Translations under genes and position numbers: made by a program | Notes under the pieces: model-generated | Told to the model about the DNA's origin: nothing | Seen by the model: only the letters and a program-made list of their open reading frames with translations | The model's database searches: none | Assembly: GCF_000262345.1 (NCBI RefSeq) | Contig: NZ_AJTQ01000078.1 | Location: 1 to 64,000 of the forward strand | Length of the DNA: 64,000 nt | Direction: 5' to 3' | Origin: Streptomyces xiaopingdaonensis | GTDB lineage: Bacteria; Actinomycetota; Actinomycetes; Streptomycetales; Streptomycetaceae | Shown here: positions 51,150 through 60,057 of the stretch, one piece after another | How positions within the stretch are numbered: the first letter of the stretch is position 1 | Layout of the letters: every line of letters begins with the position of its first letter

Positions 51150-51987
51150 GCGAGGAACCGTCTGCCTCACCTTCGACTTCGACGCGATCTCACTGTGGGC
51201 CGCCCGCGCGATGACGACCCCCGGGCCTGTCTCCCGCGGCGAGTTCGGCGCGCACGCCGTACCCCGCATCCTGCGCCTGCTGGACACCTACGGCATCACC
51301 TCCACGTTCTTCGTGCCCGGGCACACCGTCGAGACCTACCCCCAGCAGTGCCGCGCCGTCCACGCCGCGGGCCACGAGATCGGCCTCCACGGCTATCTCC
51401 ACGAACCGGTTTCCGCACTCGACCGCGAGGCGGAACTGGCCGTACTGCGCCGCTCGTCCGCCCTCGTCGAAGAGCTCACCGGGTCCCCGCCCGCGGGCCA
51501 CCGCACCCCCAGCTTCGACTTCACTCCGCACACCGTGGACCTGCTGGAGGAGATCGGCGTCGCCTACGACTCCTCGCTGATGGGCACCGACAGCGAGCCC
51601 TACCTGGCCCGCACGGGCGATCGTCACGATCCGGACGGCCCGTACGTCTTCGGTCGGCCCAGCGGGATCGTCGAGCTGCCGGTGTCCTGGACCCTGGACG
51701 ACTATCCGCACCTGGAGTTCGTGCGTACGGGCAGCATGGTGATGCCTGGCCTGCAGGACCCGCACGCGATGTTCGCCCGCTTCCTCGGCGACGTGCGCTG
51801 GATGGTGCGCAACGAGCCGGACGGCGTCCTGACCGTCACCCTGCATCCGCAGGCGATCGGCCGCGGCGACCGCATGCTCGCCCTGGAGGAGTTCCTCCGG
51901 CAGTGCCGCGAGCTGGGTGTCCGCTTCGCCGCCTGTGCCGACGTCGCCCGGCAACACGGTCCGGCGCTGTTGGCGGCGGTCCGATGA
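51142..51987 (+). CDS. Polysaccharide deacetylase-fold hydrolase (PuuE/imidase-like)
   Basis: A 281-residue NodB-fold protein without signal peptide. LTFDFDAISLW at the N-terminus, HEIGLHGYLHEP with the metal-binding His residues, and HRTPSFDF are present, with VTLHPQAIGRGDR near the end. Cytosolic members of this subgroup act on cyclic imides or allantoin-like compounds rather than on polysaccharide. It overlaps the C45 gene by eight bases and the following SDR by four, so it is tightly coupled. With the C45 enzyme and two SDRs it suggests degradation of an amide or imide compound. Confidence 0.85.
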   Translation: MPERGTVCLTFDFDAISLWAARAMTTPGPVSRGEFGAHAVPRILRLLDTYGITSTFFVPGHTVETYPQQCRAVHAAGHEIGLHGYLHEPVSALDREAELAVLRRSSALVEELTGSPPAGHRTPSFDFTPHTVDLLEEIGVAYDSSLMGTDSEPYLARTGDRHDPDGPYVFGRPSGIVELPVSWTLDDYPHLEFVRTGSMVMPGLQDPHAMFARFLGDVRWMVRNEPDGVLTVTLHPQAIGRGDRMLALEEFLRQCRELGVRFAACADVARQHGPALLAAVR

Positions 51988-52709
51988 GCGGGACACCCGC
52001 GCGGACCCTGTTGCTGGGAGCCGACGGAGGCATCGGTCGGGCCGTCCGCGCTCGCCTGGAAGCACACGGCTCGTGCGTCACCGGCGCCGGGCAGGACGAC
52101 GTCGACTTGGCACGGCCCGGCGTTGCCGCTCCCTTCGTCCGTGCCGCCTGGGCCGACGCCGGTGGCTTCGACGCGCTGGTGCACTGCGCCGGCCTTTACC
52201 CGGCCCATCACGCACTGGACACGAGCGAGGACGTCTTCGACCGGTTGCTGGCGGTGAACGCCCGCTCGGCGCTGATGGCGGGCGCCGAGTTCGCTCGGCT
52301 CTGCGCGGCCGACGGACGCAGCGGCTCCATGGTGTTCGTTTCCAGCGGCGCCGCGCGTCGCGCTCGTCCCGGTACCACCGCCTACGCCGCGTCCAAGGCG
52401 GCGCTGGAGGCGGTAGTGCGCGGTCTCGCTCTGGAGACCGCACCGCTCGGGGTGCGCTGCAACGCCGTCGCGCCCGGATTCGTCGACGTCGGATCCACGC
52501 TGAGCCCGGTGCCGAGGGAGTACGTCGAGGCGGTGTCCGCCGCCAGCCCCCAGGGACGCGTCGCCCGCGTCGGGGACATCGTGCCCGCCATCACGTGGCT
52601 GCTGAGCGAGGACGCGGGATGGATCACCGGGCAGAGCGTGCCGGTCGACGGCGGCGACAGCATCGGCTCCGCCACCGCGGCCAACTGGCTGACGTCGGAC
52701 ACCTCCTGA
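51984..52709 (+). CDS. Short-chain dehydrogenase/reductase
   Basis: A 241-residue SDR with the glycine motif LGADGGIGRAV, HCAG, the catalytic Ser in VSSGAARRA, YAASK and the C-terminal SVPVDGGDS. The ATG overlaps the stop of the deacetylase-like gene (ATGA), so it closes the operon. The first glycine motif lacks the usual T-G-x-x-x-G start, which is common in divergent SDRs. The reaction is unknown. Confidence 0.87.
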   Translation: MSGTPARTLLLGADGGIGRAVRARLEAHGSCVTGAGQDDVDLARPGVAAPFVRAAWADAGGFDALVHCAGLYPAHHALDTSEDVFDRLLAVNARSALMAGAEFARLCAADGRSGSMVFVSSGAARRARPGTTAYAASKAALEAVVRGLALETAPLGVRCNAVAPGFVDVGSTLSPVPREYVEAVSAASPQGRVARVGDIVPAITWLLSEDAGWITGQSVPVDGGDSIGSATAANWLTSDTS

Positions 52710-52903
52710 GGCGTCGCGCCGGTTCGCAGGGTTCGTGGGGGTGTTCCGGTCGGTGACGTGTGCGCCCGTGGTGTCCTGCGCGGGACCGACGGCCTTACGG
52801 GCGGCGGCGTGGCCGAGAACGGGGCCGGGGGAGTGGGCTCGGCGATTCCTCCCGGACGGAGTGCGGGGACCGCGGCTGCGGGCTGTCCTGCCCCGCCTTC
52901 TCG

Positions 52904-53878
52904 TCAGCCGGAGGACGGGGTGAGCGCGCGCAGGCGCTCGCTCAGTTCTCGCTGGTAGAAGTCGAGGAACCCGTCCGGGTCCGGCCCGCTGTTCTGCAGC
53001 ACCAGCCGGTCGAAGCCGGCGTCGACGAAGGGCTGCGCGACCTCGACGTAGCGTGCCGGATCGGGTCCGCACGCGAACTGGGCGAGGATGTCCTGCTGGG
53101 TGACGGTCGTCGTGGCCGCCGCGAAATTGACCGGGTTGGGCAGCTCGCTCATCACCTTCCATCCCCCGACCGCCCACCGAGACGTCTTCAGCGCCGCCTG
53201 AGCGGCCGTCTCCTCGTCAGCAGCCCAGGCCATGGGCACTTCGGCGTAACGCGGTCCGTCGCCCCCGGCCGCCCGGTAAGCGCCGACGATCTCCGTCTTG
53301 GGCTCGGTCGCGAAGAGCCCGTCACCCAGCTCCGCGGCGATGCGAGCGGAGAGCGGACCGCTGGACGCCACCGCGATGAGCGGCGACTCCTCCGGCAGGT
53401 CGAACACCCGGGCATCGTCCAGGTGCAGGTAGTGGCCGCGGTAGGACCGGTATCCGCCTCTCCAGAGCAGCCGGATGATCTCCAGTGCTTCCCGCAGCCG
53501 GGCGTGGCGCTCCGGCACGGAGTTCGGGAACCCCTGGCCGACGACATGCTCGTTGAGGCGCTCACCGGCCCCCACACCGAGAGTGAACCGACCTCCCGAG
53601 ACGAGAGCGAGCGTCGCGGCCGCCTGCGCGATGATCGCCGGGTGGTAGCGCACCGTCGGACACGTCACGCCGGTGGCGAGCCCGATGCGCTCGGTCTTCG
53701 CAGCAACCACCCCGAACACCGTCCATGTGAACGACGAATGCCCCTGGGCCTCGAGCCAGGGATGATAGTGGTCGCTCATCTCCACGAAATCGAAGCCGGC
53801 CTGCTCGGCGAGCACGGCCTGCCGGACCAATTCGTCAGGCCCGAACGCCTCCGTGAACAGCTTGTATCCGATCTGCAC
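52904..53878 (-). CDS. LLM-class F420-dependent oxidoreductase
   Basis: A 324-residue luciferase-like monooxygenase-fold protein of the F420-dependent glucose-6-phosphate-dehydrogenase-like group. FDFVEMSDHYHPWLEAQGHS carries the conserved Asp-His, followed by IGLATGVTCPTVRYHPA, GRFTLGVGAGERLNEHVVGQG and the closing FLDFYQRELSERLRAL. It should bind F420 and transfer hydride to an unknown substrate. It is read from a GTG at 53878 behind GAGG and stands alone. Confidence 0.92.
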   Translation of the reverse strand: MQIGYKLFTEAFGPDELVRQAVLAEQAGFDFVEMSDHYHPWLEAQGHSSFTWTVFGVVAAKTERIGLATGVTCPTVRYHPAIIAQAAATLALVSGGRFTLGVGAGERLNEHVVGQGFPNSVPERHARLREALEIIRLLWRGGYRSYRGHYLHLDDARVFDLPEESPLIAVASSGPLSARIAAELGDGLFATEPKTEIVGAYRAAGGDGPRYAEVPMAWAADEETAAQAALKTSRWAVGGWKVMSELPNPVNFAAATTTVTQQDILAQFACGPDPARYVEVAQPFVDAGFDRLVLQNSGPDPDGFLDFYQRELSERLRALTPSSG

Positions 53879-54233
53879 CAGTTCCTCGTTCCCGCCGAAG
53901 CTGTCGGCCCGCGCCGATCGACGTCCGCTCCGCAGGCAACCGGCCTCGGCGGCCGCTCGGCGAGCAGTCGATCGGAGAAGATCACGCAGACACTGACAGG
54001 CGAGCAGCGGGATACGGCGCTGCCACGTCGACGGAGGCCATCACGTCACCGGATGGACCTTGCCGGAACGTCCTCGTGCGCGTCACGGCCGCCGTCGGGC
54101 AGCACGGTCGTTCCGACTGGCCTTCCGCCCCGGGGAACGGAAGGCCGCTCGCGGTGGCTGCAAGGACCGAACGGACTCATCCCTCGGGCGGTCTCATGAT
54201 GCCGATCGGTCCTCGGGCTGCCGACAGCCGGGT
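53879..54233. other. 355-base gap with one terminator
   Basis: The stretch holds the terminator at 54119-54146 and the promoter region of the LLM gene. I see no gene in it. Confidence 0.5.
54119..54146 (-). terminator. Hairpin downstream of the Clp-N protein gene
   Basis: GGCCTTCCG pairs with CGGAAGGCC across a ten-base loop that itself contains CCCCGGGG. It lies 88 bases beyond the stop of the leftward gene at 54234. Confidence 0.55.
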
Positions 54234-55457
54234 TCAGCCGGCTCGTCCCGCTCCGTGCGGCACCTGGAGCTCCGGCTCCTCCCGCAGTCCGGCGACGTCC
54301 GCCCCGCTCTCGGTCAGCACACGGTGGACCTCCGCTGCGGACTCGGCGTCCGTCCCGGTCTCGTCGAGCAGGGCGGCCAGCAGGTGGGTCGTGCCGACCG
54401 TGGGCGAGTCCTGGGCGGCGGCGGTGAGTTCCGCCACGTGCAGGAGCCGCCGGCCGAAGTCGGTGGTGTCGGCGATCTCCGGGGGCTGCTCCTCCGTGAC
54501 GCCGGTGGAGGGGAGCAGCACCCGGACGACGGCGTCCTGCCGTGCGCCGTATCGGCGGAGGAGTTCCGCGCCCTGGTTCGCTCCTGTCAGACGCTCGGGC
54601 AACGTACGTCCCGCGACGGTCAACGACCGGTCCAGCGCCAGGATGCTCAGCAGTACGTCGACGGGTTCCGGCTTCGACGCCCCGCGTCGCACCGCCGCCC
54701 GCCGTGCCTCCGAGTGCACCACGCCCACGATCGCGGAGCCGAACCCCGCGCCGCCTCCGAAAACCCAGGCGGTGAACTTGCGGGTCAGCGGGTTGCCGGC
54801 TTTCCCGAAGGTTCCCGCCTTGCGCAGTATCAACACCGTGCCGGGCTCCGGCCGTTCGCCCTCTCGCGGCAACGCGTCGAGCGCGTTCGACACGGCGGGG
54901 ATGTTCAACTTTCCCACCGTCATGGCCTCGCGGGCACGCGTATCGGGCAGTTCGAAGAGCGCGCGCGCCACGTGGCGGACGCGTACCGAAACGGTGCCCT
55001 CCTCCCGTGCGGACTCCAGCGCTTTGCGCAAGCAGGACCGCAACGCACCGGTCATGGTTGGGAGTTGGATGCTTTCCGGCTTCTGCTCCTTCTTCTTCCG
55101 GTTCTTTCGGCGCAGCTTCTTGGCCTCCTCCTGCCGGACCGTGCGCCAGAAGGCGTCGATCTCCCGCTCGTCGTCCGGGGTTTCGGCCGCGCCGTCCTCC
55201 GCGTCGTCGCTGATCCATACGGATGCTGCCCGGCACCCGATCGAAACGGCGAGTGAGCTGGAAGCGTTCATACCGGGAGCTATCGCGGAACCCGCGGCCG
55301 AGTCGCCCGATACGAGCGCGCTCAGCAGGACTTCCGTGCCGACGTCCGCGCGTTCCTGCTTGGCCACCTGGCGCATCGCCTCCAGCAACAGCAGGAAGAC
55401 GTCCCCCTCGAACTCGACGGTCGTGCCGGATTTGCAGTCGGGCGTTTGCTGCTCCAT
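54234..55457 (-). CDS. Clp N-terminal-domain protein without ATPase
   Basis: A 407-residue protein. The C-terminal half shows Clp_N-type repeats (DFGRRLLHVAELTAAAQDSPTVGTTHLLAALLDE, resembling the substrate-adaptor domain of ClpA/ClpC). A similar helix pattern (LRSCLRKALESAREEG ... VRVRHVARALFE) is near residue 150. No Walker A or B motif is present, so it cannot be an unfoldase by itself. A Lys/Arg-rich stretch (KKLRRKNRKKKEQK) separates the N-terminal region. It could act as a decoy or adaptor for Clp proteases; role unknown. The ATG at 55457 follows GGAAAGGG. Confidence 0.75.
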   Translation of the reverse strand: MEQQTPDCKSGTTVEFEGDVFLLLLEAMRQVAKQERADVGTEVLLSALVSGDSAAGSAIAPGMNASSSLAVSIGCRAASVWISDDAEDGAAETPDDEREIDAFWRTVRQEEAKKLRRKNRKKKEQKPESIQLPTMTGALRSCLRKALESAREEGTVSVRVRHVARALFELPDTRAREAMTVGKLNIPAVSNALDALPREGERPEPGTVLILRKAGTFGKAGNPLTRKFTAWVFGGGAGFGSAIVGVVHSEARRAAVRRGASKPEPVDVLLSILALDRSLTVAGRTLPERLTGANQGAELLRRYGARQDAVVRVLLPSTGVTEEQPPEIADTTDFGRRLLHVAELTAAAQDSPTVGTTHLLAALLDETGTDAESAAEVHRVLTESGADVAGLREEPELQVPHGAGRAG

Positions 55458-55729
55458 CGGGTTTCCCTTTCCGTTGCGTGCCAGAGGAGGAAGACGTCGC
55501 CTCCCGCAGTCGGCGATGTGTTCACGGAGCCGACGACCGGCCCGTGCCATAACGGAAAGCGGTGCTCTCGCACGTCGAGTCCGCGTGTTGGCTCGAGAGC
55601 ACAACGCAGGGCTGGCGAACGAACGTCGGTCTTCAAGACCGCAACCGGGTCTCGAAGGCCGACGTCACCGAGCGCCCGCATCACCAACAGCGTGGCGTGA
55701 TCCCTGTTGCGCGCGAGCCGGCTACGGCT

Positions 55730-55966
55730 TCAGACCAGCGCGTCCATGTAGATGCCGTTCTCGGTCTCGTAGCAGCGCGTGTCCTTGTACCGGTCCTTCG
55801 CCTGCTCCGCGTACTCCTCGCACTCCTGCATATTGCTGAACACCTGGGGACCGCCGCCGATCGTCCTCCAGCTGTCGGCAGCGGCGGAGCCGGCCGAAAA
55901 CGGAACCGCGACCACTGCGGCAGCGACAGCAAGGCCGTAGGCGATTCGGGTACGCCGCGACTTCAT
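55730..55966 (-). CDS. Small secreted protein
   Basis: A 78-residue protein with a Sec signal peptide (MKSRRTRIAYGLAVAAAVVA ... SAAADS, cleavage near residue 34) and a 45-residue mature part with two cysteines (Q-E-C-E-E-Y and T-R-C-Y) that may pair. AAGGAGGG is six bases ahead of the start. I do not recognise the family; it resembles the many small extracytoplasmic proteins of Streptomyces. Confidence 0.8.
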   Translation of the reverse strand: MKSRRTRIAYGLAVAAAVVAVPFSAGSAAADSWRTIGGGPQVFSNMQECEEYAEQAKDRYKDTRCYETENGIYMDALV

Positions 55967-56028
55967 ACGTCCCTCCTTTAGTACAGGCCGGACCGTGCCG
56001 ACCAACAGTCCCCCGTGCTTTCAAGGAG

Positions 56029-56180
56029 TTGGATGACGCGAGCGAAGGAAAAAGTTCCACGTTCGGAATACCTCCTCGAATCAGAGGCGTCGACGTCTCA
56101 CGCACCGGACTCGGCGCCATGGGTATGTGCGACTTCCGCATCGAAGAGCGGGCGAACGAGACGAAGTCGATTTGCACGGG
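56029..56180 (+). pseudogene. Possible aldo/keto reductase N-terminal fragment
   Basis: The plus-strand frame reads VSRTGLGAMGMCDF and then ERANETKSI, very close to the start of aldo/keto reductases (V-S-x-x-G-L-G-x-M-G-M-S ... E-S-I). The rest of the barrel is absent and the frame dissolves. It is a fragment in a decay zone; confidence is modest because the match is short. Confidence 0.4.
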
Positions 56181-56335
56181 GTGGAGGCCACTTTCTTGGA
56201 CACGGCCGGAATCCATGGGCGGTTCGTCGGATGTGAGAGCGACGAGCAGCAGCACGGCCTCCGGCAGGACTTTCGTCTTTGCCGATGCCTACACCGATGA
56301 CGGCTCGAACGTCCCGCCGTCTTCGGTTCAGCGGG

Positions 56336-57330
56336 TGAAAGCCCCGGCGACAGCCTGCTGATGTCGGCGCTCCGGCTGTTCGGGGAATGTCCGAGCTCGC
56401 CGGACGACAAAACCGTCCGGCCGTAGCAGCCAGGCGCCGGAGTCGGTGATGCCGTACGCGCGCGAACTCGGCCTGTGCGTCGTGGAGTGTGTCGCCGACC
56501 CGGTGGACGAAGTGTCGTCGAAGCGCGCTGCGTCGCCACCGGTGCCCGCAGGCCGATCTGCGAGGAGCTGAATCGCGGTCCGTGCTCTCACCTCCGCGAC
56601 GGGGCGGCGCTCGGCTTCGTAGCTGTCCAGCAGCTCCGCGCCGGCCCGCCTGCGGAGAACTGCTGCGACTTTCCAGGCCAGGTTGTGTGCCTAGGCGATG
56701 CCGGTGTTTGCACCGGAGGAGACCAAAGGTGGGACGACGTGGGTGGCGTCCCCGGCCATGAACACGTGTCCTTGCGGTAGCGCCTGCGACCCCGGCTCCC
56801 GCGGTGCTGGTGATGATCGTGTGCGGCCATTCGGGAACCGGCCGGACGAACTCCTGGGCAAGATCGGGGCCTCCACGGTGGCGCGGGCCATCGCGGCACG
56901 CCGAGCGACTGCAACGGGACCGGAGTCGTGCCGGTGCGCGGCTGGCCGACGCAGGCGAGAGGAAGCCACGTTCCCGTAGGGAACGGCGAGATCGACCTCG
57001 AAGATGAACGATACGTTTTCGAGAAGCACTCCGGGACCGTCCTCGCCGATGCCCGACTGCTTCCGGGCGCCTGCACGGCCGTCGGTAGCGTTCGCGTAGT
57101 CGGCACGGATGCGATAGTCCCCTTGGTTTTCACGGGTGCGCACTGTCGCCGTGACGCCGTCGCCGTCCGCGCCGACAGTTCGGTGCCGAACCGTACGTCA
57201 ACACCGGTGTGTTCGGCGGGTCCGTGCGAGGCGTTCCAGTCGAGAACATCGATCCGTTCTGCCTTGTTCCGTATCCCGATTTGCACGGCATCCGGTCAGT
57301 GATCGGCAGCTTGATGATGTTGCCCACGGT
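56336..57330 (-). pseudogene. Decayed FAD-dependent aromatic monooxygenase
   Basis: Pieces of a PheA/TfdB-type flavin monooxygenase appear in order on the minus strand but in different frames: GVDVRFGTELS, then YRIRADYANATDGRAG, the FAD motif GHVFMAGDATHVVPP and ANTGIA. A TAG at 56693-56691 interrupts the frame just before AHNLAWKVAAVL and ELLDSYEAERRPVAEV, after which the C-terminal GAWLLRPDGFVVRRA is readable. At least one frameshift and one nonsense codon are present, so no full-length protein can be made. The N-terminal FAD-binding fold is not recognisable. Confidence 0.75.
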
Positions 57331-57836
57331 CTCTGGAGCTGAAGGTCGGGTGAGGAGCCGCCACTCCGATCCGTTCTTGCCGATGGTGTGTGACGTGTGC
57401 GGTTCACGAAGTACGCATCACACGCAGCGGGCACGTGGACGCGCAGAAGTAGCCGTGCGTTCAACCAGCCATGCTGCGGCCGAGGAGGCCTCGTCCTGCT
57501 TGCCTTCGTCTGCCTCAGCGTCGCCGGTGCAATCGGTAGAGAGTCAGTTGCTATGCGCTGTCCTGATGGGGCATCATGTTGCTGGAGTGGTGATCGGCCG
57601 GCCGCTCTTCACGTTATGTACTCGGCCTGGGGAGAGAGTCATGGACTTAGCGACCTTAGCTATCGCGTCGTCCGCATTGTTTTTGTGGCGCATCAAGCGG
57701 TTGTACCTAGTATTCCGGCGCGACGAGTGCGGGAGCGGAAGGGTGGCCCGGGTAGTCCTCAGCATCGAGCGAGCCGAAATGCAGGGAGCTCGGCAGCCAC
57801 GCCAATCGACTAGCCTGCCGGACGCGACTGCCGAGC

Positions 57837-57913
57837 GCATCTTCCCCGCATGCGCGAGGAGCACAGAGAAACCGTAGACAGTCAGGGATCATCCCCGCTT
57901 GTGCAGGGAGCAT
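57837..57913. CRISPR. Two eroded type I-E CRISPR repeats
   Basis: Two 28-base units, 57837-57864 and 57886-57913, match at 21 positions and share the I-E form ATC-x-TCCCCGC-NNNN-GC-x-x-GGAGCA. Both have a changed base in the stem. Only 21 bases separate them, against the usual 32-33. They lie 85 bases beyond the end of cas2, where an array is expected. I found no further units with the normal period, so this is a remnant, not a working array. Confidence 0.65.
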
Positions 57914-57997
57914 CTGTCAACATGGCTTCCTGGCCGCCGGATGGCAGACAGCGGCAGCGTAATCGTTCGGTACGACAGATGCACGCGGTGCCCCGAC

Positions 57998-58348
57998 TCA
58001 GCGGCTGTAGCGGCGGCGCTTGGCTGTGGTGCTCCAGCCCTTGCGGGGCGGTGTGCGTGCGGGGGTGGTGGGTTGCTCGGTAGGGCGGTGGATGAGAGTG
58101 ATGCCCTCGTGGTCGGCGGGCTGCCAGTGGTGGTCGTGGGTTTCGAAGGTGTAGCCCTGTTCGGTGTCGGTGGTGTACGTGAGAAGTGCGCGGCCGTCGC
58201 GTGCGTACTGCTGCACCTCTGACCAGAGTGCGTCGCGGATGCGGAACGAGGGGTTGCCGACGAAGACGCCGGGGGAGACCTCGAGCAGCCAGCGGGTGAG
58301 GTAACCCCTCAGCCCCGTGGGGCAGTTGGAGAGGACGATCACGGTCAC
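57998..58348 (-). CDS. cas2: CRISPR-associated endoribonuclease Cas2e
   Basis: A 116-residue Cas2 of the I-E type (MTVIVLSNCPTGLRGYLTRWLLEVSPGVFVGN is the classic start). RGYLTRWLLEV and the WQPADHEGITLI block are family marks; the C-terminus has a basic tail. It forms the Cas1-Cas2 integrase that inserts new spacers. It begins at a GTG that overlaps the cas1 stop (GTGA). Confidence 0.95.
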   Translation of the reverse strand: MTVIVLSNCPTGLRGYLTRWLLEVSPGVFVGNPSFRIRDALWSEVQQYARDGRALLTYTTDTEQGYTFETHDHHWQPADHEGITLIHRPTEQPTTPARTPPRKGWSTTAKRRRYSR

Positions 58349-59307
58349 CAGATCAGTCCTTCGCCGAGGTTGCGGCCGGACTCCAGGTCCTCGCCGCGGT
58401 CGGACTGGAGCGATACCCGGTCGTGCAGTGGGTCTTCGGACTCCTCCTCGGCGCTCGGCGTCATCCCCGGGGCGAGCAGTGTCTTCACGTCGCGGACGCA
58501 GCGCTCCAGGAGCCCCGCGGTGTGGACGCGGTCGCGCAGGGCGCGACGTACGCGGGCGCCGATGTCCTCCGGGCTCTCCGCAGCGACCTCGAAGGCGACC
58601 GGGATGCCGATCTCGGTCTTGTAGAGGTCCGCGATGTCGAGCGCGAAGGACAGTTCGTGGCCGGAGTGGACGAAACCCAGCCCCGGGACGCAACCGAGCG
58701 CTGCCACCACGCTCTGCGCGATGCCGTACATGCACTGCCCGGCGGCGGTGACGGCCTGGTTCGGGGCGTCACCGGACGCGAAGTCGCCCTGGGTGTAGTG
58801 GCGTCCGTGCCAGCGGATGCCGGTGCGGGTCGCTTCCGCGCGGTAGCACGCCTTGACCCGGTCGCCTTCCATGCCGAGCAGTTTGCGGCGGCTGCATCCG
58901 GCCGGGTCCTCGTCCGGGAACCGGAGCGCGTACATCGCACGGGCGACGCCCAGCCGTGTCCGGGGATTCGCCCACAGCCGTGCCTGGGCCCCTGCCATGG
59001 CGGAGGAACGGGAGAGCGCCCGGCCACCCGCGTAGTAGCGCACACCGTGTTCACCGACCCAGACGACACCGACGCCGCTCTCTCCCAGGAGACGGATCGC
59101 CTGTTGGGAGACCTTCGTGCCCGGTCCGAGCAGCAGGGTGCCGATGGTTGCGGAGGGGATGTGCCGTACGCCCTCGCCGTCGGCGGCGGTGATCGCGTTG
59201 TCGGCGCAGTGAATGACGGCACGTTCGAGGTAGACGAAGGACAACCGGTCGCCGATCCGGGTGAGTTCGCGTGGGGAGGAGGCGCCGCGCTTGCCGACGG
59301 TGGTCAC
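58345..59307 (-). CDS. cas1: CRISPR-associated endonuclease Cas1e
   Basis: A 320-residue Cas1 of the I-E type. LSFVYLERAVIHCADNAIT leads the N-terminal beta domain; the catalytic region has Glu in MEGDRVKACYR, His in GFVHSGHELSFALDIADLYK and Asp/Glu later in the same block, all intact. The C-terminal 40 residues are an acidic, probably flexible tail. It starts from a GTG three bases after cas6e and overlaps cas2 by four bases. Confidence 0.96.
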   Translation of the reverse strand: MTTVGKRGASSPRELTRIGDRLSFVYLERAVIHCADNAITAADGEGVRHIPSATIGTLLLGPGTKVSQQAIRLLGESGVGVVWVGEHGVRYYAGGRALSRSSAMAGAQARLWANPRTRLGVARAMYALRFPDEDPAGCSRRKLLGMEGDRVKACYRAEATRTGIRWHGRHYTQGDFASGDAPNQAVTAAGQCMYGIAQSVVAALGCVPGLGFVHSGHELSFALDIADLYKTEIGIPVAFEVAAESPEDIGARVRRALRDRVHTAGLLERCVRDVKTLLAPGMTPSAEEESEDPLHDRVSLQSDRGEDLESGRNLGEGLIW

Positions 59308-59310
59308 CGG

Positions 59311-60057
59311 CTACCCCTCCGGCGCCAGGGTCAGCAGTCCGCAGCCGTACGCTTTGCCGCGGCCGATGCCCTGGGTGAGAGCGTTCCGCAGGGCGTCCGG
59401 GTCGGTGACTTCGAGCCGGCCGCTGAAGGCGACGGTGACGAGGGTGACCGCGCCACCGCGCCTGCCTCCGTCTTTCGGGTTCGTGCGCGGTGTCGGGTCG
59501 TCGGGGCGTTTACGGAAGGCGAGGTCGCGTCGGCCGTGGACGGTTGCGGCATACCGGTGTAGCGGGTCCTCGGCGTCCGGCGCCACCCCGGGGAGGAGCT
59601 CGAAGCCGTGCCGCGCCTGTTGTCCGAGCAGCCAGCCGAGCTGGTGGCGCGCCGTGACGTGGGCGGTGCGCTTGGTCGGCTCTCCCTCCTGGCGGCGGAT
59701 GGAGTGCACCGGGTTGGCGGTGAGCCGGAACGCCCAGTGGTCGCCCTTGGCCAGGCGTCCCAGGAACGGGCGGTAGTGCCGGCTCTCCCAGCCGGGCGCG
59801 TCGGGTTCGGTGAGGGCGGGCCAGCCTGCCTGCTCCACCAGGTGCGTGAGGTCGGGGCGGTCGGGGCTGACGACGTACAATTGCACGTCGGTGCGAGTGC
59901 GGTGGTCAAGCCGCCAGAGGATGCGGGGCCGGTCGGCCGGATCGGCGGGCAGGCAGGGAAAGCCGGCGAGTACCGCAGCGTGGAGCCGCTGGGGAGAGGA
60001 GAGGAGGTAACGGGCCCCCGAACGCGCGGCGTTGACGCGGAAGCGGGTGAGGTACAT
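59311..60057 (-). CDS. cas6e: CRISPR RNA endonuclease Cas6e
   Basis: A 248-residue Cas6e (CasE). MYLTRFRVN at the start, the conserved LLSSPQRLHAAVLAGFP with the active-site His, FRLTANPVHSIRR and the C-terminal G-rich loop GIGRGKAYGCGLLTLAP are as expected. It cleaves the repeat hairpin of the pre-crRNA and stays bound in Cascade. It starts on the cas5e stop and ends three bases before cas1. Confidence 0.95.
   Translation of the reverse strand: MYLTRFRVNAARSGARYLLSSPQRLHAAVLAGFPCLPADPADRPRILWRLDHRTRTDVQLYVVSPDRPDLTHLVEQAGWPALTEPDAPGWESRHYRPFLGRLAKGDHWAFRLTANPVHSIRRQEGEPTKRTAHVTARHQLGWLLGQQARHGFELLPGVAPDAEDPLHRYAATVHGRRDLAFRKRPDDPTPRTNPKDGGRRGGAVTLVTVAFSGRLEVTDPDALRNALTQGIGRGKAYGCGLLTLAPEG

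Noticed and set aside
56033..56236. 67-codon plus-strand frame after AAGGAG
   Set aside because: Its composition is not protein-like, and it overlaps the aldo/keto reductase fragment in another frame, which is a better explanation.
57781..57789. GCAGGGAGC, 122 bases before the second CRISPR unit (twice the normal period)
   Set aside because: Only nine bases match and the left half of the unit is absent, so I did not call a third repeat.
57707..58083. Short frames reading GSSPLVQGAS and similar
   Set aside because: These are translations of CRISPR repeats, useful only as a sign of the eroded array.
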